Below are positions 1 through 8,535 of a DNA stretch of 64,000 nucleotides, in pieces (the stretch's first letter is position 1; each line of letters begins with the position of its first letter). Source of the stretch: Geobacteraceae bacterium. GTDB taxonomy: Bacteria > Desulfobacterota > Desulfuromonadia > Geobacterales > Pseudopelobacteraceae. Below the pieces are notes generated by a model, which did no database searches, was not told the DNA's origin, and worked only from the letters and a program-made list of their open reading frames with translations. The position numbers were made by a program, and so were the translations under genes. The stretch lies in assembly GCA_016720395.1 (NCBI GenBank), contig JADKKR010000009.1, positions 62,001 to 126,000 on the forward strand. Reading direction: 5' to 3'.

Positions 1-459
1 TTCAGGACCGATGACCGGCGAACCTGGCAGCCGCTCCTGCAGGGCTGAGAGGATCTCGACCCGCTTGATGGAGTCGATGCCCAGGTCTGAATCCATGCCC
101 ATCTCCAGCTCGAGCATCTCCACCGGATAACCGGTCTTCTCGCTGACGACCGCCAGTAAGGTCTCCGTGACCCGGTCTGCGCTGATCGAAGCTGATGAAA
201 CGGCGGCTGACGGCTGCACGGTCGCGCCTGCTCCCAGGTAGTGTGCAATCTCGCCCAGGGTATGCAGGGAACCGAGATGTTCAGGACCGATGACCGGCGA
301 ACCTGGCAGCCGCTCCTGCAGGGCCGAGAGGATCTCGACCCGCTTGATGGAGTCGATGCCCAGGTCTGAATCCATGCCCATCTCCAGCTCGAGCATCTCC
401 ACCGGATACCCGGTCTTCTCGCTGACGACCGCCAGCAGGGTCTCCGTTACGCGGTCTGT
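1..459 (-). repeat. Tandem near-identical ACP repeats inside pfaA
   Basis: A block of about 180 bases starting at position 1 recurs at position 280 (period 279 bases = 93 codons). By eye the copies differ at about six bases across the ACP core. The spacer between them is Ala/Ser-rich and unrelated to the core. Multiple ACPs are the rule in PfaA proteins. The near identity at nucleotide level points to recent duplication or ongoing gene conversion. The array continues left of the window, so copy number is unknown. Confidence 0.93.
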
Positions 460-3400
460 GACAGGTGCTGGTGCGATTCTAGGTGGTGTGCCGTCTGCAG
501 GCCGTGAAGCGGCGACTGCAGGCGCAGGAGTAGAAGGAGCGCAGGCAGGTGCCGGGCCGGTCGGGATGGGAGCGGAAAGCGGAGTGCGTCCCTGCAGGAT
601 ATGTCCCTGCTGTTCCAGCAGGCTCTGAATGGTCCTGCTGGCCTGCTCCTGACCCTCAAGGAAGCGGCGGTGCAGCTGGGCAGTCTCTTCCTGCATCCTC
701 TGAAGGACGGTCATGCCTTCCCTGGTCACACGCAGCGATTCTGCCACAGCATCCTGTGAAACCGGCGCGGATGGCGCGGCATTGAACTGATTTGCAGAAG
801 AGGCGGCTAGCGGCGCTGGCCGGACAGGGACGATTGTTGGCGGCCGCTTGGGTCTCGGCTTGACATAATTTGCGCCGCAGAGCGGTATGGTCATGGCCGG
901 TTTCCTGCCTGCCGTCTGTGCTGCAGGCTGGAAAATGTTGTCCCAGGCGGTAAGCTGCACGGGGTGTCCGAGCACGGCAAGTTGGGCAAGACAGCGGGCC
1001 AGGTCTGCGATGCCGGAGCGTTTGCCGCTGGAGGCATCCAGTGACACAGCCGTGTGCCGGTGATCGCCGAGTATGGATTTGACCAGGCCGCTCAGACGCG
1101 AACCGGGACCGATCTCCACGAAGGTCCTGATACCGGCTACATGCATGGCCTCTATTTCAGCCACAAATTCAACCGGACGTGCAAGCTGCCCTGCCAGGAG
1201 CTTCCTGGCCTTGGCGGCGGCGGCAGGATATTCGGATGCTGTTGAGTTGGAATAGACCGGGATGCTGCCGGCTGAAAAAGGTACGTCGGCCAGGGCTTCA
1301 AGGAGCGGTTCGGCGGCATCGGCTACCAGAGAACTGTGGAAGGCCGCAGCCACCGGCAGCTGTTTGCAGGTGAGTTTCCGTTCGCTGCAGGCCGTAACGG
1401 CACGGGTAATCTCGGAGCTTGGCCCTGATAACACCGCCTGTGTCGGGGCGTTGCAGTTGGCGATGACCAGGTCGAGCCCCTCCTCTTCAAGCATGCGCCC
1501 GATGTCTGCCAGGGGAGCGGAAACGGCCAGCATGCCTCCTTTATCGCCCTCTCCAGAGGCCATAAGGCTGCCACGCAGGCGGGAGAGGGCATGGAACGAA
1601 GGCTCATCCAGGCGTCCGGCAGCACACAGGGCGGTCAGCTCTCCGTAGCTGTGCCCGGCGACTGCGTCCGGTTCCAGTCCGAAGGATCTCAGCAGCCGCA
1701 GGGCTCCCAGGCTGACAGCGCCGATGGCGGGCTGGGCGACATCCGTGGCCCGCAGGCCCTCTTCCTGCCTCTCCCGTTCTGCGGCCACGAAGGCGGTGGG
1801 TGGATAGATAAGGTCTGACAGGCGTGCGCCAACTGCCGACTCGAAACCGTCTTCTGCTGCAGTAAGGGTTTCGAGCATCTCGGGGAAACAGCAGCCCAGG
1901 TCCCGCAGCATACCTGTGTACTGTGAACCCTGCCCGGGAAACAGTATGCCGATCTTGCCCGGTACCGGACCGGTGGCGAAGTAGACCCCATCGGGACTGC
2001 TCCAGCTCGAAAGCTGGTTTTTCCGGAGCATGCTGCGGGCGTTCGAGATAATCGCCGCAAGATTGGTCCGGTTCCGCTCAACTATCAAGGCCAGGCGGCA
2101 GGACGCGGCTGGATCGAATGCGGCCCGCAGGGAAGAAGCCTTTGAGCGGAGGTCTGTCCAGGCCATGTCTCCGTCGAGCCCTGAAAGTGCAGCTTCGAGG
2201 TGTGCGGTATCGGCAGCGGAAAAGGGCAGAATCTGCACATTGCCGTCCCATTCGGCGCTATTCCTGACAGGACGATACTCCTCGAGTACCGTATGGAAGT
2301 TGGAACCGCCGAACCCGAAGGCGCTGACTGCTGCCCGGCGCGGGGCACCGGCGCGTGCCAGCCAGGGACGTTTTTCAGATGCTATGTAGAAAGGGGTCCG
2401 ACCTTCGGAAACCTCTTTCAGCGGCTGCTGAACCTTGATGGTCGGGGGGATGACTTTGTGGTGAAGGGCCAATGCTGCCTTGATAAGGCCGGCTGCCCCG
2501 GCGGAGGCCTTGGTGTGACCGATTTGTGACTTGACCGAACCAAGGGCGCACCAGGGCCTATCCGCTTCCCCGAAAATATCACGAAGAGCGGAGACTTCGA
2601 CGGCGTCGCCGACCTTTGTACCGGTACCGTGGGCCTCGACCAGACCGATACTCTCCGGGGTGACACCGGCACGCTGGTAGGCATCCAGTATGGCCTTTTT
2701 CTGGCCGGAGGCGCTGGGTGTGTAAATCGCTTCCCCCTTGCCGTCGCTGGATGAACCGATGCCGCGGATCACGGCATAGATGCGGTCTCCGTCGCGCTCT
2801 GCATCGTCAAGGCGTTTGATGACAACGATGCCGAGACCCTCTCCCAGGATGGTGCCGTCGCCGCTTGCGTCGAACGGCTTGGCGTTGCCGGTGGGTGAGA
2901 GCGCCGGGGTCTTGCTGAAGCACATGTACATGAAGATGTCGTTAAACGTGTCGATGCCCCCGGTGACTACCATGTCCGACTTGCCGGTGGCCAGTTCCAT
3001 GCCGGCAAGGTGGAGCGCACTGAAGGAACTGGCACAGGCCGCATCGACAACGCAGTTGGTGCCGCCAAGGTCAAAATTCTTGCTGATGCGTCCTGCCACG
3101 ACGTTGCCAAGCAGACCGGGAAACGAGTTTTCCTGCCAGGGTACATAGGAGTCGGAGATGCGCTGGACGACATCGGCAGCGGTTGTATCATCCACACCCG
3201 CATCTTTGAGGGCCGCACGCCAGATGGGATGGCCGAGCCGTGCCCCGAGCGGAATAACCAGCTCCAGGGTTCCGGTTACACCAAGGATCACGCTGACCCG
3301 GTTGCGATCATACTGCCGGTCGGGGCCGTAGCCGGCGTCCTTGAGGGCCTGCCCGGCGGCTACGAGGCCGAGGAGCTGGGAACTGTCGATCGCCTCCAGG

Positions 3401-3681
3401 GTGGCGGGGGGGATGTTGAACTCCATCGGGTTGAAGGGGGTTGAAGAAAGGAATCCGCCCCGCTGTCCGTAGGTCATGTCAGGGGACTTGGGGTCTTTGT
3501 CAAAATAGTCCGCCACATGCCAGTGGGAGGACGGGATGTCGGTTATTGCATCGACACCCTCTCGGATATTGGCCCAGTAGGCAGAGCTGTCGTCGGCCTG
3601 AGGAAAGAGGCAGCCGATACCGATGATTGCCAGCGGAACCCCGCCGGAGGAGATAGTCCTGTTCAATTCTTCCTTTTTCAC
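1..3681 (-). CDS. pfaA: PfaA-type polyunsaturated fatty acid / secondary lipid synthase, 3' end beyond window
   Basis: Multidomain type I synthase that builds long-chain (often polyunsaturated) acyl chains on tethered ACPs. The 1227 residues present read without interruption. The ketosynthase domain is at about residues 13-460, with active Cys216 in DAACASS and the EAHGTGT and GSVKSQIGHTKA signatures. The acyltransferase has FPGQGSQ near 580-587 and Ser678 in GHSYGE. An Ala/Pro-rich linker follows, then at least two ACPs whose phosphopantetheine serines (DSIKR) are at 1111 and 1204. The KS region shows PfaA-type wording (TYGQRGGF, GGTNCVVDAACASS). The start is GTG, overlapping the pfaD stop as GTGA, so the two are co-translated. 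The remaining ACPs and any ketoreductase or dehydratase lie outside the window. The chain made cannot be read from the sequence. Confidence 0.9.
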   Translation of the reverse strand, partial: MKKEELNRTISSGGVPLAIIGIGCLFPQADDSSAYWANIREGVDAITDIPSSHWHVADYFDKDPKSPDMTYGQRGGFLSSTPFNPMEFNIPPATLEAIDSSQLLGLVAAGQALKDAGYGPDRQYDRNRVSVILGVTGTLELVIPLGARLGHPIWRAALKDAGVDDTTAADVVQRISDSYVPWQENSFPGLLGNVVAGRISKNFDLGGTNCVVDAACASSFSALHLAGMELATGKSDMVVTGGIDTFNDIFMYMCFSKTPALSPTGNAKPFDASGDGTILGEGLGIVVIKRLDDAERDGDRIYAVIRGIGSSSDGKGEAIYTPSASGQKKAILDAYQRAGVTPESIGLVEAHGTGTKVGDAVEVSALRDIFGEADRPWCALGSVKSQIGHTKASAGAAGLIKAALALHHKVIPPTIKVQQPLKEVSEGRTPFYIASEKRPWLARAGAPRRAAVSAFGFGGSNFHTVLEEYRPVRNSAEWDGNVQILPFSAADTAHLEAALSGLDGDMAWTDLRSKASSLRAAFDPAASCRLALIVERNRTNLAAIISNARSMLRKNQLSSWSSPDGVYFATGPVPGKIGILFPGQGSQYTGMLRDLGCCFPEMLETLTAAEDGFESAVGARLSDLIYPPTAFVAAERERQEEGLRATDVAQPAIGAVSLGALRLLRSFGLEPDAVAGHSYGELTALCAAGRLDEPSFHALSRLRGSLMASGEGDKGGMLAVSAPLADIGRMLEEEGLDLVIANCNAPTQAVLSGPSSEITRAVTACSERKLTCKQLPVAAAFHSSLVADAAEPLLEALADVPFSAGSIPVYSNSTASEYPAAAAKARKLLAGQLARPVEFVAEIEAMHVAGIRTFVEIGPGSRLSGLVKSILGDHRHTAVSLDASSGKRSGIADLARCLAQLAVLGHPVQLTAWDNIFQPAAQTAGRKPAMTIPLCGANYVKPRPKRPPTIVPVRPAPLAASSANQFNAAPSAPVSQDAVAESLRVTREGMTVLQRMQEETAQLHRRFLEGQEQASRTIQSLLEQQGHILQGRTPLSAPIPTGPAPACAPSTPAPAVAASRPADGTPPRIAPAPVTDRVTETLLAVVSEKTGYPVEMLELEMGMDSDLGIDSIKRVEILSALQERLPGSPVIGPEHLGSLHTLGEIAHYLGAGATVQPSAAVSSASISADRVTETLLAVVSEKTGYPVEMLELEMGMDSDLGIDSIKRVEILSALQERLPGSPVIGPE

Positions 3682-5369
3682 GAAAGGTACTCCTTGATCT
3701 GTGTGTCTTCAAGCGGTGCTCTATGCTGTAACTCCTCCGGAAGGTCGATTCCCTGCCAGCGGAGGATGTTGATCCGGGTGAGAAGTGCTGCACCATACAG
3801 AATGTTGCGGGCAACGTTGGCCACCCTGCGCTGCTCGGGAGCTTCGAGGAAGCTGCCGGCAACCCATTCGTTGAATGCACCCATGGCCGGACCGCACCAG
3901 ACCTGGTAATCGATCCTGCGTGAGGTAAGACCATCCTTGGCCCAATGGGCAGCCTGTCCCAGGTACCAGCGAAAGACGAGCGCCATGCGGTGTTTCGGGT
4001 CGCGTTCGGCCCGTTCGGTCTGGCGGGGGTCGCGTTCCAGAAAATAGCTGCGGGTGTCCTGCCAGATCTGCTCAAGGGGTGCCTGGAAGAAGGTCTTTTC
4101 GAGTTTGTCACGCTCTGCGGCAGGAATTTCGTCAAGGCTGCCGCAGGAGCGATACAGTTCATAGAGCTTTCCGGCTCGCATGGGAAACATGCTGCCACGT
4201 TTGAGAACCTGCACGGTCACTCCCATCTCGAACATATCGGCGGCCGGAGCCATGCATACGTCAGCCTGTCTGGTCTCGGACAGCATCCTGCGCACATCGT
4301 CGGAAGTCCCGGATTCAACGCAGGCCTGGTTGACCGAACCGGTCATGATGTAGGCGGCCCCCATGGCAAAGGCTGCTGCGGCAGCATCGGGTGTGGCGAT
4401 GCCTCCGGCCAGGCCGGCCCGTAACTTCTGCGTATAGCCATAGCGTGCCTGCATGCGGACGGCAACGGACCGGATCGTAGGGAACAGGGCCATGGCCGGG
4501 CGGTTGTCGGTATGACCTCCGGAGTCAGCCTCTGCCGTAACTTCCTGGGCCAGGGGGATCAGGGAGGCCAGCTCGGCCTGTTCGGATGTTATGGCCCCTT
4601 CTTCCAGCAGTTGCCTCAGAAACTTATCCGGAGCAGGGGAAAAGAATTTTTCCGCCAGTTCCTCCCGGGAAACCTTGGCAATGATCCGGTTCGGGGCACA
4701 TACCGTACCATCAGCAGTCCGGTGGATTCCATGAACCCGGTAGCGAACAAGCGGCAGAGTCAGGGCCAGAAAAGCGGATGCCTCCACAAGCCGCACACCC
4801 TTGCGGATATAAAGATCAGCCAGCGCCTTTTCCAGGTCAGGTTCGTGCGGCGAGTGGATCAGGTTGAACCCGCAGGGAAAGTCAGCACCGGCAAGCCGGT
4901 CAACTGCTGCCTCCACCGTGGCGAACGGCAGTCCGGCAGCACCGAAAAAACCGAGCATACCCGCCCTTCCGAGTTCCTCCACCATGGAGATGGAGCTGAT
5001 CCCTTTGGCCATGGATCCGCCCAGATAGGGATAACGGATGCCGAGATCGGAGCAGAACGCCCGGTCTCCAAGGTTCTCCGGCAGGACAGGCGGGGCAAAT
5101 CCCGCGAGGTAACCTGTTCCAGGTTTCACGGATGCGCTGCTGTCAGGTGCCTTGACACTTGTATCTATACGATAGTGTCCATCGTTCCCCGTCAGGAAGA
5201 TCGGAGCACTTAGCTTGCGGAGTGCCACTGAAATATCCGGCACAATGGTCCAGGATTCCGGAGCGGTTTCCGGGTGTTCCGCCGGTTCTGTCAAGCTGTT
5301 TTGACGGGCTGTTGTTTCCAATGGCACTTCTCCACGTGGTGTATAAAGTTGCTGATGCCTGTTTTTCAT
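3678..5369 (-). CDS. pfaD: PfaD-type trans-acting enoyl reductase of the lipid synthase
   Basis: FMN-dependent enoyl reductase of the 2-nitropropane dioxygenase/PfaD family, which works in trans on acyl-ACP made by the Pfa megasynthase. From the chosen ATG the product is 563 residues, close to the usual 540 or so. It shows the TIM-barrel features of the family: GGSMAKGISS and the glycine-rich FFGAAGLPF near the N-terminus, the GGIATPDAAAAAF and AYIMTGSVNQA phosphate-binding stretch in the middle, and the conserved C-terminal 'WCGPAMGAFNEW' region. An in-frame Met 39 codons upstream gives a hydrophobic extension not typical of the family, so the internal ATG is preferred; neither has a strong Shine-Dalgarno. 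It is the first gene of the operon and overlaps pfaA by four bases. The pfaD-first order resembles myxobacterial clusters more than the marine pfaABCD order (recalled knowledge). Confidence 0.9.
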   Translation of the reverse strand: MKNRHQQLYTPRGEVPLETTARQNSLTEPAEHPETAPESWTIVPDISVALRKLSAPIFLTGNDGHYRIDTSVKAPDSSASVKPGTGYLAGFAPPVLPENLGDRAFCSDLGIRYPYLGGSMAKGISSISMVEELGRAGMLGFFGAAGLPFATVEAAVDRLAGADFPCGFNLIHSPHEPDLEKALADLYIRKGVRLVEASAFLALTLPLVRYRVHGIHRTADGTVCAPNRIIAKVSREELAEKFFSPAPDKFLRQLLEEGAITSEQAELASLIPLAQEVTAEADSGGHTDNRPAMALFPTIRSVAVRMQARYGYTQKLRAGLAGGIATPDAAAAAFAMGAAYIMTGSVNQACVESGTSDDVRRMLSETRQADVCMAPAADMFEMGVTVQVLKRGSMFPMRAGKLYELYRSCGSLDEIPAAERDKLEKTFFQAPLEQIWQDTRSYFLERDPRQTERAERDPKHRMALVFRWYLGQAAHWAKDGLTSRRIDYQVWCGPAMGAFNEWVAGSFLEAPEQRRVANVARNILYGAALLTRINILRWQGIDLPEELQHRAPLEDTQIKEYLS

Positions 5370-5554
5370 GGTGAACCGGGATGTACCACGTTTGCGGAAG
5401 TTATTCCGGAAAATGAAACGTCTAAAAATATATGAAACTGGATAATAATACAAGAAAATGACTAGCTGATTGCCGACATACATCAAAATAATGCGTTCCT
5501 GTCCCCAACAATCGGCTTTATGAATTTCTTCTGTTACCAGTGTCCCTGCTCTGC

Positions 5555-5584
5555 TTGACGCCGGACGGTTATATCTGCTATGTA
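5555..5584 (+). promoter_or_regulatory. Candidate sigma70 promoter of korDABC
   Basis: TTGACG at 5555-5560 and TATGTA at 5579-5584 are separated by 18 bases, 32 bases before the korD ATG. The 185 bases between this and the divergent pfaD start hold no other clear element. Confidence 0.45.
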
Positions 5585-5615
5585 ACAGAGCCTATGAGAA
5601 AAAAAGGATGCTGCC

Positions 5616-5828
5616 ATGCCGTATATCACCATTGATGAAGAGCGTTGTAAAGGGTGTGGACTCTGTACCCTCGCCTGCCCGAAAAAATTGGTCAGTTTGC
5701 GGGAAACTCCCAACAGCCTCGGGTTTACGATGGCTGTCTTTTCGAATCCGGAAAAATGTACCGGCTGTGCCCTGTGCGCGGAAATGTGCCCGGATGTGGC
5801 TATTTCCGTATTCAAGGAGCTGGAATAA
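5616..5828 (+). CDS. korD: 2-oxoacid:ferredoxin oxidoreductase, delta (ferredoxin) subunit
   Basis: A 70-residue two-cluster bacterial ferredoxin. CKGCGLCTLACP and CTGCALCAEMCP each supply a CxxCxxCxxxC set for a [4Fe-4S] cluster. In these complexes it passes electrons from the TPP centre to the free ferredoxin pool. An AAGGA Shine-Dalgarno precedes the ATG. The stop overlaps the next start (TAATG), so this is the first gene of a coupled four-gene operon in the order D-A-B-C. Confidence 0.9.
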   Translation: MPYITIDEERCKGCGLCTLACPKKLVSLRETPNSLGFTMAVFSNPEKCTGCALCAEMCPDVAISVFKELE

Positions 5829-6889
5829 TGAGCGGTAAACTCTTTGTCAAGGGTAACGAGGCCGTTGCCATGGCCGCCATAGAAGCCGGCGTCCGCTGCT
5901 ATTTCGGTTATCCCATTACACCGCAGAGTGATATACCGGAATACCTCTCCCGCGAACTGCCGAAGCATGGAGGAACCTTTATCCAGGTGGAAAGCGAGAT
6001 CGGCGCCATCAATATGGTTCTCGGAGCCTCGGCAGCCGGTGTGCGTGCCATGACCTCATCATCCGGCCCCGGAATCTCGCTCAAGCAGGAGGGCATCTCC
6101 TATATGGCCGGTTCCGAACTGCCGGGCGTGATTGTCGACATCATGCGCCAGGGTCCTGGATTGGGCGGCATCGACGCCTCACAGGCCGATTACTGGCAGG
6201 CCACCCGCGGAGGGGGGCATGGCGGCTACAGAATTATTGTCCTGGCTCCGGCTTCGGTACAGGAAATGTACGATTTGACCATGCTGGCTTTTGACCTGTC
6301 CGATATCTACCGCATCCCGGCCATGGTACTGGCCGATTCGGTCGTAGGTCAGATGAAGGAATCGATCATCGCCAATCCGCGTCCCGAAGTGGATCTGCCG
6401 TCCAAGGAATGGGCGGTGCGCGGTCGCAGGGATGGGCACGTACAGAACGTTGTAAAGTCTCTAAAGCTCGGTGACGGCGAGATGGAAGCCTTCCATTGGG
6501 CCATGCATGCCCGCTACCAGGAACTGGCCGCAAAGGAGAGTCGCTGGGAGGAGATCCTGACCGACGACGCGGAACTGATCGTGACCGCCTTCGGCTCGAC
6601 CGCACGCATATCCCGGACAGCAGTGGACATGGCCCGTGAGGCCGGCTTGAAGGTCGGCCTGATGCGCCCTGTAACCCTCTTTCCTTTTCCTGCCCATGCC
6701 TATCTATCGCTTTCGCAGCGCTGCAAGCGCTTCCTGGATATCGAACTTTCCACCGGGCAGATGATCGACGACGTGCGTCTTTCTGTCGCCCGGGATGCTG
6801 ATGTCTCGTTCTACGGCCGGCCACCGGGAGCCGGGTCGTTGCCGACACCGGAAGAGCTCTACCAGCAGATCAGGAAGGTGTACCCATGA
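5828..6889 (+). CDS. korA: 2-oxoglutarate(or related 2-oxoacid):ferredoxin oxidoreductase alpha subunit
   Basis: Alpha subunit (353 residues) of a heterotetrameric 2-oxoacid:ferredoxin oxidoreductase, most likely the 2-oxoglutarate enzyme used in place of 2-oxoglutarate dehydrogenase. The N-terminus has the pyrimidine-binding domain signature: KGNEAVAMAAIEAG, CYFGYPITPQSDIPEY, then GASAAGVRAMTSSSGPG. The C-terminal half holds the domain II stretch (LIVTAFGSTARI). The start is the ATG overlapping the korD stop. A longer reading from 5654 is only out-of-frame korD DNA. Substrate assignment (2-oxoglutarate versus branched-chain oxoacids) is inferred from family resemblance and gene order. The stop overlaps korB as ATGA. 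Confidence 0.85.
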   Translation: MSGKLFVKGNEAVAMAAIEAGVRCYFGYPITPQSDIPEYLSRELPKHGGTFIQVESEIGAINMVLGASAAGVRAMTSSSGPGISLKQEGISYMAGSELPGVIVDIMRQGPGLGGIDASQADYWQATRGGGHGGYRIIVLAPASVQEMYDLTMLAFDLSDIYRIPAMVLADSVVGQMKESIIANPRPEVDLPSKEWAVRGRRDGHVQNVVKSLKLGDGEMEAFHWAMHARYQELAAKESRWEEILTDDAELIVTAFGSTARISRTAVDMAREAGLKVGLMRPVTLFPFPAHAYLSLSQRCKRFLDIELSTGQMIDDVRLSVARDADVSFYGRPPGAGSLPTPEELYQQIRKVYP

Positions 6890-7629
6890 AACAGGTCTTT
6901 TCCCGCCCCGGAAGTCTCAAGGATGTCCAGACCCATTTCTGTCCCGGTTGCCAGCATGGATCAATCCACCGCCTGGTGGCGGAGGCGATGGACGAATTCG
7001 GCATACGCGACCGGACCATCGGTATTGCCTCGGTAGGCTGCTCGGTTTTCCTCTACAGCTATTTTGATATCGATGTTGTCGAGGCACCGCACGGGAGGGC
7101 TCCGGCTGTGGCCACCGGTACGAAACGGGCCCGGCCGGACAGCATTGTGTTTACCTATCAGGGAGACGGCGACCTGGCGGCAATCGGTACCTCGGAGATC
7201 ATTCATGCAGCAAACCGCGGTGAAGACATCACGGTCATCTTCGTCAACAACACCACCTACGGCATGACCGGTGGTCAAATGGCCCCTACCACCATGCCGG
7301 GCCAGAAAACCTCGACATCTCAGGATGGCCGCGATATCAAAAATGACGGAGCGCCCTTCAAGATGGCGGAATTACTCTCCAACCTGGACGGCGTGGCATT
7401 CTCAGCCAGGGTGGCGGTCAACAGTCCCAAAAATGCGCTCCAGGCAAAAAAGCTGATCAAGACCGCCTTCCGCTATCAAGTGGAGGGGAGGGGTTTCTCG
7501 TTCATCGAGGCCCTTTCAACCTGTCCGACGAACTGGGGAATGAGCGCCCTGCAGGCCAACCAGCGTCTGACGGACGAGATGATCCCGTACTTTCCGCTCG
7601 GGGTGTTTAAAAATACGGGGAATATGTAA
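6886..7629 (+). CDS. korB: 2-oxoacid:ferredoxin oxidoreductase beta (TPP-binding) subunit
   Basis: Beta subunit of 247 residues that binds thiamine pyrophosphate and Mg2+. It has the early CPGCQHGS motif, the TPP fold signature GDGDLAAIGTSEIIHAANR followed about 20 residues later by FVNNTTYGMTGGQMAPTT, and the C-terminal FSFIEALSTCPTNW typical of KorB/VorB proteins. The ATG overlaps the korA stop by four bases. With korA it forms the decarboxylating core that makes acyl-CoA and reduced ferredoxin, or works in reverse for CO2 fixation. Confidence 0.88.
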   Translation: MKQVFSRPGSLKDVQTHFCPGCQHGSIHRLVAEAMDEFGIRDRTIGIASVGCSVFLYSYFDIDVVEAPHGRAPAVATGTKRARPDSIVFTYQGDGDLAAIGTSEIIHAANRGEDITVIFVNNTTYGMTGGQMAPTTMPGQKTSTSQDGRDIKNDGAPFKMAELLSNLDGVAFSARVAVNSPKNALQAKKLIKTAFRYQVEGRGFSFIEALSTCPTNWGMSALQANQRLTDEMIPYFPLGVFKNTGNM

Positions 7630-7646
7630 CATCGGAGTTAAAACAT

Positions 7647-8189
7647 ATGCGTCATGATGTATTTATCGCCGGTTACGGAGGGCAGGGCGTGCTGCTTGCC
7701 GGCAACCTGCTCTCCTATGCGGCCATACATGAAGGAAAGAACGTCTCGTTTCTGCCAGCCTACGGTGTGGAGAAGCGGGGAGGATCCGCGATGTGTACGG
7801 TTGTCTTTTCTGATGGTGATACCGGTTCTCCTGTCGTTGGTAACCCGTCTGTCTCTGTGGTTCTGAACCAGTTATCCTTCGATAAATATGCAGCCAAGGT
7901 CAAACAGGGCGGGATCTGTATCGTAAATTCGTCACTGGTCGAGTCCGGTGGCGTTGAAGTACCCGGCGTCAAGCTTGTCTATGTGCCGATGAATCAGATC
8001 GCGATTGATCTGGGAGACGTTCGCATGGTCAATATGGTGGCGTGCGGTGCGTATATCGCCTGCACCGGTACGCTGGCCCGGAAATCGTTGGAGGAGGCGC
8101 TGAAAAAGGCGCTGCCGGAGCGGAATCACCGCCTTATTCCGGCCAATATTCAAGCTATTGAGGCTGGTGCTGCCATGGCGCAGCAGTAA
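7647..8189 (+). CDS. korC: 2-oxoacid:ferredoxin oxidoreductase gamma subunit
   Basis: Gamma subunit of 180 residues, the CoA-binding partner of the complex. It opens with the classic GYGGQGVLLAGNLLSYAA and continues with YGVEKRGGSAMCTVVFSD and NMVACGAYIACTG, all standard for KorC/PorG. It starts 17 bases after korB with GGAG upstream of the ATG. It completes a D-A-B-C operon; a tRNA gene follows 50 bases later. Confidence 0.9.
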   Translation: MRHDVFIAGYGGQGVLLAGNLLSYAAIHEGKNVSFLPAYGVEKRGGSAMCTVVFSDGDTGSPVVGNPSVSVVLNQLSFDKYAAKVKQGGICIVNSSLVESGGVEVPGVKLVYVPMNQIAIDLGDVRMVNMVACGAYIACTGTLARKSLEEALKKALPERNHRLIPANIQAIEAGAAMAQQ

Positions 8190-8195
8190 TAAAGC

Positions 8196-8225
8196 TTGAC
8201 GTCACGCATGACTCTTTGCTAAAAG
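8196..8225 (+). promoter_or_regulatory. Weak candidate promoter for tRNA-Gln
   Basis: TTGACG at 8196-8201 and TAAAAG at 8220-8225 have an 18-base spacer, ending 15 bases before the tRNA. The -10 match is poor; read-through from korC is an alternative. Confidence 0.3.
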
Positions 8226-8240
8226 GATGATTCATTTTTT

Positions 8241-8314
8241 AGGGGTATCGCCAAACGGTAAGGCAACGGCCTCTGACGCCGTCACTCTAGGTTCGAATCC
8301 TGGTACCCCTGCCA
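8241..8314 (+). tRNA. tRNA-Gln (anticodon CTG), CCA encoded
   Basis: The cloverleaf folds by eye. Acceptor arms are aggggta (8241-8247) and tacccct (8304-8310). The D-arm is gcc/ggc, and the anticodon stem acggc/gccgt encloses the loop ctctgac, giving anticodon CTG, which reads CAG. The T-arm contains the standard GGTTCGAATCC. The discriminator is G, followed by genome-encoded CCA. The body matches the Escherichia coli tRNA-Gln layout closely, except that the first pair is A-U rather than U-A. Confidence 0.95.
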
Positions 8315-8345
8315 ATATCAATCAGCAGAACAGCTGATGCTGCGG

Positions 8346-8386
8346 CCCATGTTTCAAGACTGACCTCTTGAGCATGGGTCTTTTTA
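8346..8386 (+). terminator. Intrinsic terminator after tRNA-Gln
   Basis: Arms cccatg (8346-8351) and catggg (8373-8378) extend inward through tcaag/cttga and are followed by a T-rich run from 8379. It ends the tRNA transcript and possibly the kor operon. Confidence 0.75.
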
Positions 8387-8535
8387 ATTTCAGGAGCATT
8401 CCGCTATTATCCATGCCTTCGCAGCGTTTCAGCCAGCAACCTTTTCTTTGACATTTTTACAGGTTGTGTTATGTAATTCACATCAATTTCTATATCCGCT
8501 GCTCGGATCAATAAAACAGGCAAAAGGTGACTACA

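Noticed and set aside
1..459. CRISPR-like repeat from the two long identical blocks
   Set aside because: The repeat unit is in-frame ACP coding sequence of pfaA with a 93-codon period.
5654..5827. N-terminal extension of korA
   Set aside because: These 58 codons are out-of-frame korD sequence; korA begins at the ATG overlapping the korD stop.
8387..8535. GEMM-type c-di-GMP riboswitch before the multihaem cytochrome
   Set aside because: I looked for the conserved GAAA and GACGCAAAGC-type core here and before the other cytochrome genes and found none.
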